The notes: a model not told the origin generated them from the sequence alone. Shown: positions 1 through 12,445, numbered from the stretch's first letter. The stretch is 64,000 bases of DNA from Trachelipus rathkii (GCA_015478945.1 JABUQX010053526.1:1-64000), one strand, 5' to 3'. Translations and numbers: made by a program.

Positions 1-109
1 CTATAGACTTTTCACACTTATTAAGCCTAACTTTATTCCTTTTCTTTTTAAGAAGCCTAAAATTATTCAGGAGACTAGATTGTTATCAAAACTCTACTAA
101 AAATTTCAG

Positions 110-308
110 ATATCAAGTGGAATGGATTGGAAGAGAAGGTCTGGCAACTGAAACTCATGGTGAATATCTTCAGCAGTTTTGCCGTCATTTCTACAAAGGG
201 ATTACAAAACTCGTTGATCGGGCCATGAGGAAGGAAGATTCCTCGCCTCAAGGACAGATTATTGCTGAAATTTTACAGCACCTTCATGCGTGCAACAATT
301 CTGTTCAG
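110..308 (+). CDS. Internal coding exon of an unplaced host gene, possibly NACHT/WD-repeat family
   Basis: A 199-bp exon flanked by a plausible acceptor (AATTTCAG ending at 109) and a good donor (CAG followed by GTACGA at 309). The open frame reads through 66 complete codons and ends in phase 0; the first base completes a codon begun in the previous exon. The peptide is amphipathic and helical in character, with YLQQFCRHFYKGITKLVDRA in the middle and EILQHLHACNNSVQ at the end. This resembles the helical region before the NTPase domain in NACHT and WD-repeat (NWD-type) proteins, but that comparison is from memory and weak. No catalytic motif falls in this exon. The gene continues beyond the left edge, and I could not identify the next exon. 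Composition is clearly less AT-rich than the flanks, supporting real coding sequence. Confidence 0.5.
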
Positions 309-339
309 GTACGATTATGTCTTTTCAAGGATCTTAAAA

Positions 340-560
340 TCATATTATGATTTCCTATGTAAATGGAACAGGAGCGATGACTGGAGGGAGCTTTGGCTGG
401 AGGAGGCCGGAGCCGGAGCCGAGCCGAATTTTTTTGAGGTCGACCTTCAAAAGGACCAGGAGCCGAAAGCTGGAAATAGAATCGCCGCTAGATTTTAGGG
501 GTGCTTGTCTTGCGAGAACACCGGAAGTTTATTCTGTTTAAATATCGATAACGCCCTCAC
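340..560. repeat. GC-richer segment with GGAGCCG-type short repeats
   Basis: Directly inside the putative intron there is a GC-richer block with repeated GGAGCC/GAGCCG words at about 400-425 and again near 459. Several overlapping frames are open here, but none has a start, splice or protein feature I would trust. It may be a decayed dispersed repeat. Confidence 0.35.
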
Positions 561-1894
561 AGCAAAAAGCAGATCTGTCTTGAATCCGGTGGTTCCACAC
601 GTACAAAATCTGATGTTTGTATTTTCGTATGACTTATTATTTTTATTTTATCTTTCACACTAATCATACATAAGATGAGTGGAACTCTTCAATATATCTA
701 TATACATTACTTTTATTCTTATAATCGTATCAAGTCCGGTTCTGTTACAAGTGTTAGTATAGTTATAGCATTAGAATCTATCTCATCTAATTATGTATAA
801 TACTTCATGTAAAAAGGTACTGAGTTTGTTTAAGTTTCCACATAGTTATGATTTATTTTTTTTTTTTATTAACTTATTTAGATAATGGAGTGAAAGCTGA
901 TTTAAATGAATAGTTTTCACTTACTTTGGGATTTACACTTCAATTTTTAATGAAATATGTTAGTAATTCATATTTTCTCGTTTCAAAGATATTATTATCT
1001 ATCGACCATGAATCATTATTAATATATTATTCTACATTAATTAGTATATTAAAATGTAATACTATTATAATTAATATTATATATAAACGTAAAATTTTTT
1101 TAATTCATTATTATATATAATATATAATATATATAATATTCATATATCATATATATTATCTTATAGTAAATATATATAGTAATATATATTTATATATATA
1201 TAATTATATCGTTATATATTAATACTATATATATATCATATATATATATTATATATACTATATTAATATTATAATTATATATTATATATATTAATATATT
1301 CTATATACTATATTATGATATATATATCTATATATTATATAATACTATTACTGCTCTTAATATTAGCTATATATATTATAGGCCCTGTTATTAGTTTTTT
1401 AAGACTCCGATTCAGTATTTTGTTTTTACTATCCCGTTTTTTTATTTTTATTTTTATTTTACATATTTAGCTGTTATACTATATATATTAGCATAGTGCA
1501 TATTCGGCTAACAGAATGAGTTCAGGTGGGTGACGAGCTCACCTGATTCAACAGTATGAATAATAATTTTAAATAAAATTTATATATTTATTAAATACAT
1601 TAATCATAAATTTAAAATAATATAATAAATAATTCTCTTGTCAACAAAGAATTTTGATATAGAGAAATACCAATATTTAAACATATTATATAGAAACACT
1701 ATTTAAAAACGATTCGAAATCGTAATAAAAAATAAATTCATAATTGGAATATTCGAAAAGTAGTTACCTTTAAATAGTACTATAAATCAATATATCATAT
1801 TATTAGGGGAATTAATAGTTTAAAATCATGACTTTATTACTATATAATATAATGGTTATATATAAATTATAGTAATTAAAAAAAAAATTAGAAA
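560..1894. other. AT-rich sequence without recognisable genes
   Basis: No gene seen. About 1090-1390 is irregular A/T low-complexity DNA built of TATA and TAATAT words. Around 1523-1548 there is a small inverted repeat (TCAGGTG paired with CACCTGA). Otherwise the sequence looks like neutral intron or spacer. Confidence 0.6.
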
Positions 1895-2060
1895 AGTGAG
1901 GTAGGGATCGAGTCGACTAGTAGGGATAATATGAGGGAGGGACTTGTTTCCATACCTCGTATGGGGGGTTACCTATAGAATCAAAGTAAGAGGGTGAGTT
2001 CGGGACCCTCCCCGGAGGGGGGGAAATGTCCTAGCCTGGTCGTTATATTTAATATCACCT
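1895..2060 (+). repeat. Diverged arm of the GC-rich foldback repeat family
   Basis: A GC-rich island in AT-rich DNA. It starts with GTAGGGATCGAGTCGA, continues through TTTCCATACC and a CCCTCCCCGGAGGGG hairpin, and ends with TCCTAGCCTGG. The same order of words (AGGGG.TCGAGCCGA, TTTCCATACCC, ACCTCC...GGAGGGG) occurs in the element at 16756-17272 and in the arm at 40672-40915, so these are members of one family. This copy is diverged and lacks the opposite arm. Confidence 0.5.
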
Positions 2061-3908
2061 CAGGATAAGCTGATATACTGAAGTCGACTAGTCGACTACT
2101 ATATCCTATGCTTATGGCGGTTTATACTTATGGTTATATCCTTTAGTAAAATAAAAAAAAAATATTATATAAACTGAACGGAGTCGTTAAAAATGATAAC
2201 CTTGGTCCTATATAATTTTATTGAATCATGTCCTGATCCGCCTTAATTGACTGTTTAGATCCTATATACTAGAATAAATGTAAAATAATAATAAAAAAAA
2301 ATAGAAATATAATCAAAACGTGGCGATATAGTCGTTAAAATCAATATAATACGAAGTGTACATTATTCAATTATATATATATATAATATAATATAAGATA
2401 TATATTATATATATTTTAAATATATATATATTTATATTATATTATTATATAATATTATATTAATATATATATATATTATTTATATATTAATATATATATA
2501 TAATATATATATAATATTATTATATATCTATAATATAATATATATGTTGTATATATATACTGAGTTTTCATTCCCTCTTGAGTGATTTGCCACATATAAG
2601 AGAGGCCACTATTATCGTAATAGAATGTTACTATCTCCGAGTATAAAAGCGCATTATCGTGGACTTATAATAAACATACTATTAGTACCGAATTTATGGT
2701 CTCCATTTTAACCAACCTATTGAGATGTAATTATTTTAACAAATATTCTTTTAACTTACTTAATATAGAACATTAATCAGGTATTTTCGTATCAGCTTTT
2801 ATCGTGGAACAATGACTCTCGTTTCAGCCATTTTTATACATCACCACCATCTTCCGGTAATTTGAAGAAAAAAAAATCATATGAGGCAGCAATTGGAAAT
2901 AAACTTTAATCTAATATACTATTTGACTGCCTAATGTTAATGGCAGAAATTCCTCTGTGTCTAGCCTACATACCGTGGGCCTAGCTTACTCGTAAGATGA
3001 AAAACGCAACATCGATGGTATTGACATCATTTTTATATAAATAATAAAAGGAAAAGACAATACCTTTCTTAAACTATATATGTATTAATCTCTACCAAGA
3101 ATGCCCCATATAATGAAAAGAGAGGTAGAACATCATGTCGTATTTGATCAGAATTATTATCAGATCCATATAAATTAATTTGAGAGATATCGGAGTTAAA
3201 AAAATAGATTAAAATAACAAGATTAAACAAACTTTCGTTGATAAAGAGAAAATAAGATTTTTCCAAAAAATTCTAGCCTGACTAGCTCAATCTTGCCATA
3301 GACGCCAAGTAAGTTTTCCTGGAATGTATAGCTAGATATGTGAAATGAACTAAAAAATTAGCGAGTACGCAACACTCTTTCTAGAATCATAGATAACATG
3401 ACTTATAAAGAAATTCTAACAAGAAGAAAGGATTGCTTATTTGATAAAATCGGGATAATCCACGAATGTCTCTGATAATGTTTTAAAGGTTAATTTTCAA
3501 ACCAGAGTTATAATTAGTCATAATAAGATGAAGCTTGTTGTTGTGGGTTGAGCGTTTCGATCCCTATAATAGATGTTGGATGTTCGATATGGGAGTGGAG
3601 ACATGTGTCAGTCTACCTCATAAAGTCATGTACCCTCACCTTGCGCCCTGCCAAGTGTCTTGATCTAGACTATCTTTATAACTGAGTGGACAGACGCACT
3701 CCATGATTGGTGCATCTTATTGTGAGGTGGAAATCATATAAAAAAATCTTAATTACATCCACCGGGGCACTAACTAGCTCAGCTGCTGCAGCAGTGAACT
3801 CTACTGATATCCAGTTGATATGGCACAACATAAATCTAATATATTAAACGTAATCTTTAATTTTTATATCTAACATTAGAATTCTATGAATATCTAATAC
3901 TTATATAT

Positions 3909-3939
<31 letters not shown>

Positions 3940-6626
3940 TATATATCTATTATATATATTCTATCTTATATATATATTATATAGTTAATTTATATATAAT
4001 TATAAATTATACATTTAATATTATAGTATATTATATGATTAATTATATATATATCTCTGTTCGAGCGGCACGCATTTGGAGGGGTGTTCTGGGGGTACCT
4101 CAAAACATCTAACAATATTTTTTTTGGTCTTGGAACTAAAATATTGTAAGTAAATTATCCTGTATAACTATATTTTTTAATACCAGGCTTAACCGATAGC
4201 ATACTAATTAATCTCTCAATCTCGTCGATAATTCTCTATCTTCTATTATATCTCTCTCTCTCTCTCATCATTCTCTAATGGCTAAGTTTAAATATATATA
4301 CTTTAGTTAACTTAAATGGGTTAGGCCTAGGTATTAAAATACCATTTAAATAGTTACTAACTATTTTTATATATCGGTATAGATATCACAAACCAAACGG
4401 GATTATTTAATATTCTTACTTGTTTATACATTTCTTTTCTACTTTTATACCTATTATCTAACTTTTAGTATAGTAACTATTATATATAGTTACAGTATAT
4501 ATATATAATATTATATAATATATATATGAACATTTTTTTAAAAGATTGTCATAGGTATTAATATATTTCATATATAAATATAATATATATATTTATATAT
4601 ATATATGTATATATATAAATATATATAATATATATATATATATATATAATACAATAATGTTTAAACCCTTGAGGTCAAAACTTTTTATTCAATTTCATTT
4701 CCTTCATTTTATTCATCCTTCAATCCATCCATCCTTTATTTATACTTTTCTCCGTTTATTTTCTTTTTATATTCTTTACATAATTTTTTAGTAAAATGTG
4801 AATAATTAAAAACGCATACCCATGGGCAGCCACTTTTCTTAGTAATTATAACGTAAACGGCATAGAGTGTTCTTAGACTTATTTATTAATAATAAGAACC
4901 TGGCACATTTTAAATATCATATTATAAAATATTCTGAAAAATAATTCAAATCACTTTTATTCGAGATACCGCTAATTTGTCCATATTAATGTCTACTTCT
5001 CATTCACTAGCGCTATGATATTAGCGTAAGGCTTTTCGTGCATTCTTTGACAGTTGTGGCAATTATATGCTTGTCTAACTCTTAAGGAAGGTTTCAGACA
5101 ACGTAATGTACTACAGTAGCTCATTTTGTTTTGTCTTCTGATATTTCAGATGTCACTAGACCAGGATCTGATTTTATATTAATTTAAATGAATATGATAA
5201 TACATTATTACAGAAGATCATGCAAAGATCCACTAGTTTTCTTTCATCTTCTAAATTATCCTCCTATAATCTGCTATTAGCTCGAGATCATAATAATATA
5301 TACATATCGCATATGTGCGATAGTTAAACTAGCTGTCCATCGTCCCTAGAGAGCCGTAAGGCAGCAGAGAGTCAAGAAATAGAATAGTTATTTACTATAT
5401 GGATAATTTAAGACTTGAAAAGCGTATTAATGAGAAAGTTTATTTCAAATACATTGGTGCTTTTCTTATTATTTTTTCTTTATAGTTCGCCCAATTATTA
5501 TCTGTCGGAGTATCTAGGAAAGAGAATGTATGCTTCCTTTAGGGGGTGCCCCTGTAAAGGGAGCTGCAGGGCGTGGTTGTATGACGTCTCTGTGCGTCCC
5601 CGAGGGAGGCCTGGCGAGAGCGACCGAAAGGTTTTACTGTCCATCTTTGCCTATTTACAGGCGCATATGTTTTGCCTGTTTAGTTAATATATAAAAAAGA
5701 GTATAGAATGTAAGCTATCTTTATCACTCTATGAGTATTTTAAATGAAGGAAAGCATACTTTTAGTAAAGGTAGCACAAAATTACCCTTCGATACCTCCT
5801 GACTAAGTAGGAACGAACAAAATAAACTACTAGATGTCATATCTCGACTATTTCACCGAGATACCAACGATGGAAATGAAAAGAAATTCATAAATCCATG
5901 TCCTAAAATATCATGCAAAATAAAATAAAATATTAAAATAAAACCTTAAATCTATTATCTAAGTCTAAATATTCCTCATGGGAATGGTAGGTACCCGGCC
6001 TTTTCGTCCGAGTTACATGATGTAGCTTTAGACAATGTTCTATATATATTATAGTATATACATTCACTGTAATGTATTGTCAAAGGTAATAAGTATCAGT
6101 AAAGTTATACTGTATATAACAAAGTTTATAACACTTAATGAGACTTGCAAATAGGCTTAATAACTGCAAACTAAGAATTTAAAAATTACAACTGTTCAAT
6201 AATTAATATAATCTGTTGGTGTAAAATAAAGGGAGATAGAAGCCATTTGGACGTGGGAGAAGGAGATGTCTAATAGGAGATTTATAATTTTAGGCATATA
6301 ATATAGTCTTTATGGTAAGTTTAGATGGCAATATTATTTAGAGCATTGTTTATAAAGAATTTCATACGTCGATGCTGTGGCAGACTCATTATTAATTACT
6401 CTGGTTGTTATGTTACAGTATCTCGTTTCTGTATCACATAATATATCATACATTAGTACTTTATTTAAAGTATAATTTTAGTTATGTTACATACCTGTTT
6501 TTAAAATATATCAATAAGACAATGAAGTGTTTATACAGTTTGAATGATTCATTGTCTGCATAGTGATGATTATTTATATTGGACTGCTTAGAAAATTAAA
6601 GTTAAATTTTGGTGTATACAATAGTA
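2061..6626. other. Intergenic or intronic AT-rich sequence, no supported gene
   Basis: Contains irregular TA arrays at about 2365-2560, 3901-4050 and 4490-4650, a short CT run near 4252-4266, and otherwise apparently unique sequence. A GC-richer patch at about 5540-5640 carries GC-rich words but no clear repeat match. A long-tract acceptor-like site (polypyrimidine then TTTCAG) sits at about 5125-5150, followed by a short open stretch that stops after ten codons. I see no convincing exon. Confidence 0.5.
2082..2097. repeat. 16-bp perfect palindrome AGTCGACTAGTCGACT
   Basis: Perfect dyad centred on CTAG. A related half, AGTCGACTAGT, lies at about 1912-1922 on the other side of the GC-rich island, so the island is flanked by related sequences. 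Could be element termini or chance. Confidence 0.6.
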
Positions 6627-6740
6627 ATGAACAAGATACTATTACATTTATTTATCGTGTATCTAAATATTGCGTATTGTAACACCGAGGATCAGCTCAG
6701 CTCAGATAATCTGAATACAAATGACTTTTTATGCCTTAAG
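6627..6740 (+). CDS. Possible first coding exon with signal peptide (tentative)
   Basis: ATG at 6627 opens 38 codons ending exactly at a donor-like AAG/GTATGG. The N-terminus MNKILLHLFIVYLNIAYC has a charged start, a hydrophobic core and small residues after it, as in secreted-protein signal peptides; the rest is acidic and Asn/Asp-rich. There is no homology I recognise and no visible second exon. In AT-rich DNA such hydrophobic starts arise by chance, so this is a weak candidate only. Confidence 0.2.
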
Positions 6741-7764
6741 GTATGGTGGAGACTATCTCAGTCTTTTACTAAAATATTACTTAGAGAAGAATTATTCTTG
6801 GAATTTTGTATTAGTCGTAGTAAGAATACTAATCCGGAAGAGAAGTTATCGCATTAAATTATAGCAATTATATGCATTCTCTTAAGAACATAATTGGTCA
6901 ATTAAATAATGGCCCTTATAAACAAATATGATATTGTCGAACGTCCAAGTGAGTATCTGATGTGTGCTTATAAGCTATAGTATATAATTGACGATGTAAT
7001 GAATCGTTAGATGTTTTAACTAATAATAAGGAGTTAAGGTATCATATATATTTATAAGAGAAATTTGATTCACTAGTACAGCTACTTATTAATGGGCTTA
7101 CTCTTCCCTATCTTAGCAGGTGATGGTCTGACACTCAAACTGTATACATTACTCAGCTGGGAGCATGATGCATATGCCTCTGCTATCCGGTGCAAGAGTA
7201 AGTCTGCCTGTATAGTACTTGTGTTGTAGCTATAAGATAACTTCAGTGACGCGGATCCTCGGGGCACCAGAGGACAGAGTGTTACGGACACAGTGTGCTT
7301 TTTTTTATTCATGTTTAATTTAATCTGAAAGGTCTTTTTTTCTATCATGTATAGTATATTACTATATTATATTAATTAAAGTAAATATATTAAAAACAAT
7401 TTGAAAAACTCTATAAAATCAGTCATTTTTTAGCCTGTGGCCCACTTCGTGAAAGTACGACGTGGGGGATTAGAAGTGAGGCAGAGACAGTAGGTACTGT
7501 CATAATCACGGAGTCTACCCAGAACTTCTTTGCTGAGGGCCGCAGAGTAGTTGATTCATGCATACCTAAAATGCTATTTGATTAATCCTTGGGTAGAATC
7601 ACTTGTTAGTAAACGATAATAATGATACACAAATTCCATGTGTCAGCTATCAGTTACGCCCGTTATGACCCCTTGGAAATCAAAAATCGAAAAAAAAATC
7701 GGCTCACATTCGATTCGTTCAATATTATATTTCTAATTCGCAAGAGCATAACACCAAAATAAGA
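6741..7764. other. No recognisable gene
   Basis: Mixed AT-rich DNA. A frame on the minus strand at 7082-7348 is open for 88 codons but shows no domain, splice context or recognisable composition. Nothing else is supported. Confidence 0.5.
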
Positions 7765-7870
7765 ATCAAATACCCCCTTGCGGGGTTTTGTGGGCGTTAT
7801 CTCCTTTTCTCTGGGGTACGGGAAATCAGCCCTTCTCTATCGGGGAGGTCCTCAAGTGCAGGGGGAAGAT
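7765..7870. repeat. Probable remnant of the GC-rich foldback family
   Basis: Short GC-rich patch with AATCAAATACCC, a CCCC-TTGC-GGGG hairpin and CTATCGGGGAGGTCCT. Comparable words (GATTCAAATACCC; CTCTCGGGGAGGTTCCT) occur in the foldback element at 16756-17272. Homology by eye only. Confidence 0.35.
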
Positions 7871-7904
7871 CATGAAAAAGAGAGAGTGGCGAGTAAGGTG
7901 ATAA

Positions 7905-8106
7905 GTGGAAGAGCCTGATTCAGTACCGGAGGTAGAATCTTCTCCAAAAATATTTGCAAGAAAAGTTTCAACATTTTCCAAAGTCGATCAAAACATTCTG
8001 GGAGCAACAGCAGAAGACCCACATGGTGGTGCTGTTTTGGTCAAAGCATTGGCGGGAATGGTGTCTCCTTCTGTACCCCCAGTGAGAGAGGATGATTGGT
8101 TAGATT
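7905..8106 (+). CDS. Unidentified coding-like fragment upstream of a LINE
   Basis: About 67 open codons of ordinary protein-like composition, beginning EEPDSVPEVESSPK and including ATAEDPHGGAVLVKALAGM. A stop lies directly upstream in frame (TAA before 7905). From about 8107 the sequence becomes recognisably homologous to the LINE at 22.5-25.5 kb, whereas this stretch does not match the equivalent part of that LINE. It could be a host exon or captured sequence next to a truncated LINE, or a chance frame. I do not recognise the protein and see no good splice acceptor. Confidence 0.25.
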
Positions 8107-9640
8107 GCGAGATAAATTGAAAATGCTAAATCTGCAAGTTATAAATAAATTAACTGGTCGAACATGATCAAGAATCGAGGGCAATTTTCTGTATTGATTG
8201 GATCTTGAAGTTGTGTACATAAAGCGTTTTTAGGAGGGACCTCCGAGGCGCTACGTCTCAAAAGATACCTCTAATAAGGGTTAAAGGAGAGAAAGAACTG
8301 TAGAAATTATAGGGAATTAGTGTTTATGGAGTGTTAAGGGAAGAAATATGTTGGTATGTTGATCAAAGATCGTTCGAGTGACTGAAGACTGATGAAGAAC
8401 AGGGCGTTAGATAGTATGAGGATGTGTGATTCCAGATCTTTACATTGAAGAAAATATTGAGAATGAGGGAGACAAGAAGAATAAATTGTATTCTAGTTTT
8501 ATGGATTTGCAACAGGGGTATTGATAGCGTTAATAGGGAAGCTCTATGGCAGTGTTTAGTATATATATTTGGTGGTTAGGCTCTGAATGGAATTCAAAAG
8601 AATATCATGATATAGTTGAGCGTCGTGTAAAGAATAAATGTGTCCTAAAATTGTTGGTTGTATTAATAGCGGAGTGATGCACGGGTTGTGTTATGTCTCC
8701 TTGGTTATTCAATTTAGTATATGGATGGGTATGAAAGAATTGAAGTTGGGTGTCAGGAAATGGTGTTTAGAATGATGGAGAAGGAAATACTGGGTTGCCC
8801 GTACATATATATCGGGATATTTGGTTGTGTGGCGATTTTGAAAAAGTTTGAGAAAATTTGTAGAGAGATTTGGCATTGTAAAAGGAGGGGGTTGAAATTA
8901 AACATAGATAAGAGTAAGGTTATGGTCTTGAGTGTGAGTCCTCAGTGTGAAGTTATTTAAGATGGTGGATTGAATATAGAATATTGAAAGAATATTCTAA
9001 TGTATATTTTGGCTGCGCTTTAGTGATATGTAAATAACGTGAATGATACTAAAGATAGACTTTAGTTAGCTAAGTCTTACAAGCCGCTATGTTCGTTACC
9101 TGTGTTATTGTATAGTAGTAACCTATGGTTCTTGGAATAGAAGTATAATCCTAATAAGTTCAATGTGTTCAGCATGGACAATTTTAGGGCCATGCTTTAG
9201 GTGTGAGAAGAATTGAATAACAATGGAGGAAACAATAATTAAGAGAGATTGCCATGTAAAAGGTGTGAAGAAGGTGGTAACGAAGATAATAAATGAAGTC
9301 ATGTTGAGATTGGTTGGTCATGTGGAAAGGGGATGGAATGATAGTCGTTTTTAAGCGACTTATAGCGAGGAGTTTTGTGTGGAAACCTACCGGTCTGGGA
9401 ATCGAAGAAAACAGTGGATGACTCCAGCTTAAACGAATGTCTGAAGGACAAAATGTGAGTTTGCAGAGGCGAGAAGAATGTGACATTAATAGGAGAAAAT
9501 GGCGGGTTTTTGAGGAGTCATGGGTTGTGGCCCAACCTGGCCAAGGATGAAACACTCTACACTTGCGATTTTACCATAGTGAGGCCCGTCGACAGTCCCG
9601 TGAAAGCTACTTAGGGATTTTCTGACTGTGACAGTCCTTA
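8107..9640 (+). pseudogene. Decayed LINE reverse transcriptase copy (same family as 22535-25470)
   Basis: A 5'-truncated, heavily decayed copy of the non-LTR retrotransposon also present at 22.5-25.5 kb. Collinear landmarks include the segment before RT (AAATCTGCAAGTTATAAAT), the RT fingers region (TATAGGGAATTAG), the FMDLQQ motif-A region near 8500, the GCVMSPWLFN motif-B region near 8680-8715, and the thumb, where CKRRGLKLNIDKSKVMVLS is still readable at about 8877-8935. The YADD catalytic centre expected near 8800 is replaced by a non-catalytic sequence. The 3' end (about 9420-9610) matches the 3' end of the other copy. Stops and frameshifts throughout make it non-functional. Confidence 0.75.
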
Positions 9641-9777
9641 CTAAGTAATATACAGAGGGGAGGGTTAAGGCTGACTTCCTTTTCATGTTCATATCTTCTT
9701 ATGCTTTTGCTTTTCGATGCTTCTTACGCACCCTTACACCAGTCATGGTGAGAAACAAGGTAGATGAAGAAATTACT

Positions 9778-10075
9778 ATATACTATATAATATATATATA
9801 TATATACTATACTATAATATATATATAATATATATATATATGATATAGCTTTATATTTTAATATTAAATTAATTATAATAATAATAATATATAATATATA
9901 ATAATAATAATAATAATAATAAATAATATAATATCAATAATAAAATATATAATAATATAAAATAAATAATAATAAAATATATAATTATATTATAATTATA
10001 ATTTAATTATAATTATAATAATCAATATACTTAAATACTAATAATAATATATAATCATATAATATAATAAAGCAG
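9778..10075. repeat. TA and AAT low-complexity array
   Basis: Irregular (TA)n passing into (AAT)n-like repeats such as ATAATAATAAT around 9880-9960. Confidence 0.85.
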
Positions 10076-10369
10076 ATATGTAAATTTACGATAATTATGC
10101 CCGTAGAGCACAATTGAAACTGGTACAAGTAAGTAAATAAATCTACTTTATTATTGCTACCTCTTTTAACATATGTACTGTATTTCTGTAGTTATTGCTT
10201 AAATACCCAAAAGACTTGATATATATGAAAAAAAAAGAGCTTAATGTTAAAAAAAAAACACAAAAAAACAAAAAAATTTTGCCTTTGGTCTTTTTTAAAA
10301 AAAAATTTGGTTTGTTTTTTTTAAAAAAACGAACGTTTTTTTTATAACATATATTATATATCATATATA

Positions 10370-10477
10370 TTATATATGATATATTAGATATATATATATT
10401 ATTATATATACTATATTATTATATATATATATATATATATACATTATATAATATTTATATATATACTTTATATATAT

Positions 10478-10519
<42 letters not shown>
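10370..10519. repeat. (TA)n microsatellite
   Basis: Imperfect then perfect TA dinucleotide array immediately inside the putative intron following the exon at 10532-10719 (minus strand). Just upstream, 10230-10340 holds runs of A and T. Confidence 0.85.
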
Positions 10520-10523
<4 letters not shown>

Positions 10524-10531
10524 CTAGTTAC

Positions 10532-10719
10532 TTTTGCTGTAAAGTTTTTGCCAAATCTTCAGACATGAGATCTTGAAAAGACAAATTTGATTCTTTATCC
10601 TCCTCTTGAATTTTGGTTCTATTCCATGGATTTGGAGGACTGTCAACTATTTGAGTATTTTTCCAACCTGGTCCCTCGTTCTCCTTATTTTCTAATACTG
10701 ATTCTTGACAAACAGACAT
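10532..10719 (-). CDS. RIOK3: First coding exon of a RIO kinase 3-like gene
   Basis: On the minus strand an ATG (complement of 10719-10717) in AAAATGT context opens 62 codons, ending at a donor CAAAA/GTAACT (intron starts at 10531). An in-frame TAG two codons upstream excludes an earlier start; TATATTAG just before the ATG could be the acceptor of a 5'UTR intron. The exon encodes an acidic, polar N-terminus with NPWNRTKI followed by SFQDLMSEDLAKTLQQ. RIOK3 proteins carry near their N-terminus a PW motif followed by a conserved D-[LV]-MSE-x-LA-K-x-LQ segment, which fits in order and spacing. The kinase domain would be encoded by exons further left, beyond long TA-rich introns; none is identifiable here. 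RIO kinases act in small ribosomal subunit maturation. The assignment rests on a short motif. Confidence 0.5.
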
Positions 10720-12309
10720 TTTCTAATATATAAATACAATTATAAATATATTCTGACAAATTATTCATTTGTATGATTTAGTATAGCTATCTTATTAGTG
10801 AGAAAACTAAAAAAGCATTGATAGTCGCAAATAATAATAACAATTAGACCTATCCTCTATATCTAGCTGGGCATATGGATATAAAATATGGAGATGAAAA
10901 GCAGGCTAAAGTTATACCTGTGCCTTCAGCAGCAAATTCCTAATCAATATGTCAAATATGTAAAGAAAATAAAATTTACAACAAAATTCAATTTCACACA
11001 AAATAAGCTAGTCTTTTGTATAGGAGGTCTAAATGAAAAAAAAAATTAAATTATATTTATATTAACTGGTGAATTTTAGGAAATTTGGTTTAGATAATAT
11101 TAACTAGATTTCATGTATAATACTTCTGCATTTAGCCTTTTGCAACTTTTCAATTCTTTTACTTTTAAAGATCTAAATTTTGCATTAGAAACACTCGGAA
11201 ACTAAGATCAATGATCAGCTCACTGATGCCATAAAAGACCATAACAATTATGTCAAATTTAAGGCTTTTAGTACTCACTCCTTACTTTTGTGTACAACAG
11301 GGCTAGCGTACCCAATTTAGTGATTGGTTTATTTCAAATATTATAACTATAAACTTTGCTGGAGGCGGAATGATCAGGCTTGATTGCTTTTCTCTGTGTT
11401 TCCAGATGTGGCTTATGAAGCGAAGATGATGTGAAGAAGGCAAAAGGACAACTGTGAAAGTTTTCTTTTATCTAGTGTACCTATTTAAAGACATGATGTA
11501 GTTTAGAATGTAGTGTAGTGTTTAGAGTAAGTTTTAGGTATGTAATGATTGTATTATTTAATCTTGTCTTTCTGTTTTCAGTTTTAGTGTCTTTTATTAA
11601 ATGATGATGGTAAAAATAGATGTTAATAGAAAGTAATATAGTAGAAGAAAGAAAATCATGTTAGATGTGAGGATTTAGAAGAAGGACATAGAGAGTAGCT
11701 GTTAAGAGGATGAAGATATAGTAGAGAAACAATAAGTGTGTTGGGTAGTCAGTAATGTTGAGTATTGAGTTATAAAAGTAGAAGTATTCATTTTGTTGGA
11801 GGCACTTCTAGATTTAGAAGGGCCTCTAGACTCTGTAGAGTGTTGACTGGTCGAGTATTCTGCACTGTAGTTATTGTTGTTTGGCTTAATTTTAATATAC
11901 AAATTATAAAGTCTTCATTTTTAGTTTATGGAAATAAGTACCATTTTATCTATTTAGTTTAAAACCCATATTTAGTTTATTATAATTCATTTTCTAACAT
12001 TCTCTTCATAATAGTCAGCAATCTGATAAATCTAAAATAGAATTTGAAAACTATGGGAAATGAAATATTTTTAAAAAATTTTATTCCATTTGAGTAATAT
12101 GTACTTAATCTGTATATTTGCTAGTGTATTTAAAATTAACTCTACAAATGCTCTATACCAAACTCAATTAGTTTACAAGAATAGCATCTAAGTATCTTAA
12201 ATTTAAGTGACAAAAGAATTTGTATCTCTCAGACCTTACAAGAAAATACTTATGCCCTATGCTCACATCCATCACATATACTGTGACATCATGACTAATT
12301 TTATCAAAT
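10720..12309. other. Unique AT-rich sequence upstream of the RIOK3-like exon
   Basis: No exon or known repeat recognised. If the RIOK3 call is right, this holds its 5'UTR, promoter or first intron. Two overlapping short frames around 11700-11960 on opposite strands lack protein features. Confidence 0.45.
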
Positions 12310-12333
12310 ATATAGTATATAATAAATAAATAT

Positions 12334-12384
<51 letters not shown>

Positions 12385-12445
12385 TATATATATATATATA
12401 TTTATATATTATAGTATATATATATATTATATATATTATATAGGA
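12310..12445. repeat. (TA)n microsatellite
   Basis: TA dinucleotide array with minor interruptions. Confidence 0.85.

Noticed and set aside
5415..5687. 90-codon frame with hydrophobic start and Arg-rich end
   Set aside because: No homology, no splice support; composition follows an AT-rich stretch joined to a GC-rich patch.
9184..9692. Minus-strand frames at the end of the decayed LINE
   Set aside because: The plus strand aligns with the LINE 3' region; the minus frames are incidental.
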